NCBI GenBank assembly: GCA_963514095.1
Contig: OY741276.1
Location: 5,458,086-5,522,085 of the forward strand
Direction: 5' to 3'
Length of the DNA stretch: 64,000 nucleotides
From: Eutrigla gurnardus
Taxonomy: Eukaryota > Chordata > Actinopteri > Perciformes > Triglidae
Part shown: piece by piece, positions 59,840 through 64,000 of the stretch
Position numbering within the stretch: the stretch's first letter is position 1
Layout of the letters: every line of letters begins with the position of its first letter
Program-made: the position numbers and the translations under genes
The notes under the pieces: generated by a model
The model's input: only the letters and a program-made list of their open reading frames with translations
Database searches by the model: none
Told to the model about the DNA's origin: nothing

Positions 59840-62226
59840 GTCATACACACACACACACAGAGCGCAGAGCCCTTTGGCCTTTAGAGGGCAGGCGAAGACA
59901 AGAAATATAAAAGCGAGAGTGGAGGAGGGGAAAATTGGCGCAAATAGAGGGAGGGAGGGAAAGAAAGATGCAGTGCTCCCTCCCCCTATGTCTCCCTCTG
60001 TCTCTGGTCTGATGCTGTGGCTGAGGCAGACAAGCTGGGAAGCAGGCAGCTCCACAGCATGGTAAACATCCTCTCCCCCCCACCACCCACCCCCAACCCC
60101 CCCTCGCTGCCTGAAAAAGAGAGGCAGGCTGAGTGTGTGAACTGCAGCCAGGGGCACGGCATCACATATCCACAGGGAGCTGCTAGCTAGCGACTAGAAA
60201 CCACAGCAAAAACAACAAGGCCAACCAAGTGAAGCACCAAAGCAGCCGGTGGAGAGGCATCAGATGGAGGGGAAAAGACCAGGAATAAAGAGGGGGAGGG
60301 GGGGGGGCTAGCCAGACACGTGAATATGCTAACATCACCCTCTGTTTTAGCAACAGCGTCTGAACGCTCGGTGATGTTTCCTACCTTGATATTCAGGGTA
60401 TAAAGACAAGCAGGGATGGGGAAGCCCGCTGAGGTTACATCAGCTGCATCTCCTCTATGACACGAGGTTAAATCACCTTCTGCCGCACTTCCCCTTTGAA
60501 TTGAGCTTCCACTAATTGCCATTACGTCCAGTGACATCCAGACCCGTGTCTTCTCAGTCACAGGTGAGCGCCATCTTAACAGGTTGTGTCTGATTAACGC
60601 GTCCCTGAGCTCCTCCTCACTCAAACGCAGCCCGGTCGGGCACAGATTACAGTCGGATCGGAGCCTTTTTCTCAGGAAGAGGTGGGGCAGATAAGGAGAA
60701 GGCACCTCCTTTGTATAATCCTACCCTGCTACTCCCGTGCCGGTGAGAGAGGGGGTTATCAGATATACTTTGATTTACTGGAAACTGATCAGCGGCGGGT
60801 GATAAACATCTTAAATAATCAGAGTGGAGCCCTAAATGAACTCTTAACCGGTCTCTTGAATCAGAAAAAAAAAAGGCTAATCACCGGCATCAGCTGTTAG
60901 CTCTAATAATATGTCATGCACTGAATCATGATGTGCAAGTAATCAAACAGCATGCACACAACCTCATTTAGTTATTCTAACCGTTTGGAAGTTAATTTGA
61001 TGGAAGTAGACTGAAATACTCCACGAGCGCGGAAGACTAGAGCGAGATGAAGGAGCGCGACGAACAAAGAGTTTCGAATATTTGCTCTCGTGGGCACAAT
61101 ATGTTCAAGCAGATTTAACCCAATGGGTTTTATTTTGGTGGCTCGTCCAAGAAGGGTTATGACAAGTTTTTTTCCTGTACTAGAAATTCTCTTTTTTGTG
61201 CTTCAGGATTCAACAAATGACTTAAGCTAACACGCTGCTGTTGAATGCCTTCATTTCCACTTTGTATTAAAACAAGCAGTGTTGAATTGTTTTGGGGTGA
61301 TGGTGGTAATAGGTACTACTACTACTACGATATTGGAGTGTATTAGCTAGGATCAGGGCTGGAGAAACGATCTTCATGGCCAAAAACACAAAGTCATCTC
61401 TGGCTTGTAGCTGTGTTGTAATTCATTTCATTGGCCCGGACAAAAAAAATAAAAAATAAACCTTGAAACTTGGCTGCACGAATGGAAGAGCAAGTTTTTG
61501 ACATTTCCAAAAACTCACCACACTCAATTATCATGTCTTACAAATAAATATACAACATTTAGCTGCTGCTGAACCTTGTAGGCGAAAAGAGGACAGCAAA
61601 AATACATAAGAATGCTTTAAAAAAGATATAACGTTCCTTGGCCCCTGCCCTTTTCTTTTACACCGAAGCTGGCTCCCCGCGGCCTTCATGCTCAACAAAT
61701 GCTGCAGCTGTTCAAAAAGGAGAGAAGGGGAAAAGTGTGGAGACTATAAAAGCTGGTGCTGGGCATATGTAGCCCGCAAGAAACCTTTGCCAACAAATCG
61801 CAACATCTCCCTCCTTTCAACCTTCACGGTCCTCATGTGAAAAAGGGGGTCTCTGCCTCCTCTTGGAGGGCTGCTGTATGGCTCCAGACTTAATCCTGGC
61901 AACCACCCCAAAACACAGAGAGAAAGGCTGAGGATGGAGAGCGAGAGAGAGAGAGGCAGGAAGAGAGGAGAAAGAAGAAGAATCTAGTCAAAAATTCCCA
62001 GCGAGGGAAGTCCTTGAAATACAGCCCGGAGAAACTCGCAGTTGAAACATCAACGCGCCGGAGTGAAGCCGAGGGCTCCGAACACAGCCTCACCTCTGCT
62101 CGGCTCCTCGCGGTTGCCAGTTCGGCACCCGCAGGGAAATAAGTTCAGAGCAGAGTGAACTTTCTTCACTGCGCTGACAGCGAAGAAGTCCGAGTGTGTC
62201 TAAAGCTGCACCTGTGTGTCTGCGAC

Positions 62227-62252
62227 ACAGACAGACAGACAGACAGGCAGGC

Positions 62253-62284
<32 letters not shown>
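62227..62284. repeat. (ACAG)n tetranucleotide array
   Basis: About 14 units, with a GCAG variant patch near 62246-62253. Confidence 0.96.
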
Positions 62285-62411
62285 TGCAGCCGTCCGAGGG
62301 GGCCGTGCATTTCCTGTGCCACTGAGCAAACGACATCTTTCTGCTCCACAAACACCCGTTCACATACATAAGATCCGCAGGGACCGCGGTGATGCTGTGC
62401 ATTAACCGACC

Positions 62412-62416
62412 GTGTG

Positions 62417-62451
<35 letters not shown>

Positions 62452-62453
62452 GT
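62412..62453. repeat. (GT)n microsatellite
   Basis: GT run with one TT interruption. Confidence 0.95.
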
Positions 62454-62639
62454 CTAAGAGATGCACAAAAGACCTCAGAGAAAATGAAGAGGAAGTCGTG
62501 CAGCAATCTCTCATCACATCACCGTCTCTGAACTTATGTGACTCCAGCCGAACAATTGGACGAACGAGAAACAACAAAAACACTACTTTTATCTATCCGA
62601 AGAATTCCTTCTGCTCTTTCCTCCTTCAAGCATCTAAAA

Positions 62640-62641
<2 letters not shown>

Positions 62642-62671
<30 letters not shown>
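62642..62671. repeat. (GT)15 microsatellite
   Basis: Perfect GT run. Confidence 0.95.
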
Positions 62672-62673
<2 letters not shown>

Positions 62674-62833
62674 ACAAGCCGAGGTGGACTCGTTGTGCTT
62701 ACTAACACGGTGGGCCGTATTGAGAGGATGCCATCAGCGATTACGGTCACAGGGCCGAGTGGTGACAGCTTAAAGGCTCTTTTCTTTATTTCTCCGCCCC
62801 CTTTGCTCTCTAACACGCCTCCCTCTCTCTCTC

Positions 62834-62836
<3 letters not shown>

Positions 62837-62872
<36 letters not shown>
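62837..62872. repeat. (GT)18 microsatellite
   Basis: Perfect GT run preceded by a CT run. Confidence 0.95.
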
Positions 62873-62873
<1 letters not shown>

Positions 62874-62990
62874 AGGTCTGAACTGTACAGCTAAAGGCTC
62901 CGGGTCTTTTTCCATTCCAATCAGAAGTACAGGCTGCCCTGCAAAATGTGAACGCTGCTACCAGCTGAGGAAGGGGCACAGGGAAACGTA

Positions 62991-63153
<163 letters not shown>

Positions 63154-64000
63154 TCACAGGGTCATGTGGGGTGGCCTTGGGCAATGGGAGGAGGAGGGGA
63201 GGAGAGCAGAGTCAGCCTTGCCCTCAGCCATGGCATCCTTTCCTTGCCAGCTCCATAAGCCTGGGGGGAGGGGAGGGGAGGGGAGGGGGCAGGGGGTGGG
63301 ATCCATCCATTCCTCCCTTTTCAATTCACCCCTAAAAATGCATCTACACACACAGAGAACCCAGGCCTCTAAGCAGACAGGCTTACAAAGGGGTGAGATC
63401 ACTCCCAAATGAAGGCTTTGTTGGTGTGCCAGTGTCAGTGTTGCCCTCTCTGGCCTACCAGAACCTTGGCAGCTCGGTTCAGCCTTTCTGTTCAAAAGCA
63501 GCGGGGTGAATGCCTCGCTGGAAAATATTGTTTCGGGAGATGTAGCAGCCGCTCAGAAGAATAAAACAAATATAACAAATAAATAGGCAGAGAGGAATGA
63601 AAATGCGTCTGGCCCACTAGCCTGTTTCCCATCACGGGACGTTGCAGCGAGTCTCCCCGGCCAAAATATTAAAAGCAGTCTGATGTATGGGTGTTAGAAA
63701 CGCTGCCATAAGCACAACAGTCCTGCTTGAGTTAAGAGTAAAAAAACCCTGAAAAACAACATACAGATGCTTACGGTAACTAAGCATGATGTAGCCCCCA
63801 AAGCTAAAACTTCCCACATTCAACAGCCAGGACTTATCTAAAAGAAAGAAAGAAAAAAAACGCTAGGCCTATCGATGGTGTCCATGGCAACCAGATGGAG
63901 ATCACAGACGAGAGAGTGAAAGAAACGGTGTAGCCTGGAGTCAAGAGGACCACCTCCTCACCTGCTCCCCGCTGTAGCCTTTAGACAAGCCGCCATCAAG

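Noticed and set aside
63935..64000. Minus-strand GAGCAG followed by gtgagg near 63967 as a possible donor of a slf1 exon
   Set aside because: The would-be exon runs off the window and its short peptide cannot be matched, so no feature is claimed.

Overview
This window is vertebrate nuclear DNA, most likely from a ray-finned fish and probably a percomorph. Three things suggest this: vertebrate-type split genes with GT-AG introns, very dense long CA/GT microsatellites, and an intronic element (about 50841-51118) that resembles a dispersed repeat I know from percomorph genomes. There are no prokaryotic features. Most long open frames are microsatellite or polypyrimidine artefacts.

The + strand from 3383 to about 55195 carries the 3' half of mctp1 (multiple C2 and transmembrane domain protein 1). 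I resolve twelve coding exons: 3383-3476, 7994-8096, 8952-9054, 9629-9730, 10238-10312, 12609-12728, 20223-20339, 30118-30174, 43687-43796, 44674-44783, 44915-45012 and 52091-52162. They join in phase into 386 codons plus TAG. In order they encode the C2C Ca2+-binding domain with its acidic ligands, the linker, the first membrane region, an acidic linker, the second membrane region and the cytosolic tail. The 5' exons (C2A, C2B, N-terminus) lie upstream of the window. A 3' UTR of about 3 kb follows, ending at an AATAAA at 55172.

On the - strand, converging on mctp1, lies the last coding exon (56350 to 55854) of an ankyrin-repeat protein. It is most likely slf1 (ankrd32), the tail-to-tail neighbour of MCTP1 in mammals. 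The two predicted poly(A) sites are about 300 bp apart. I could not find the other slf1 exons, so 56351-64000 is read as slf1 intron or noncoding sequence with several microsatellites, a CpG-rich patch and two ambiguous open frames.

The most interesting observations are as follows. The 3' splice site of the last mctp1 exon is a (TG)m-T4-AACAG tract with the same layout as the polymorphic human CFTR tract. Exons 4-8 are all symmetric (phase 0-0). A repeat in intron 11 supplies direct repeats of AGGTCA. A coding-like minus-strand patch sits in intron 6. Several non-repetitive intronic blocks look like candidate conserved enhancers. None of these is proven by sequence alone.
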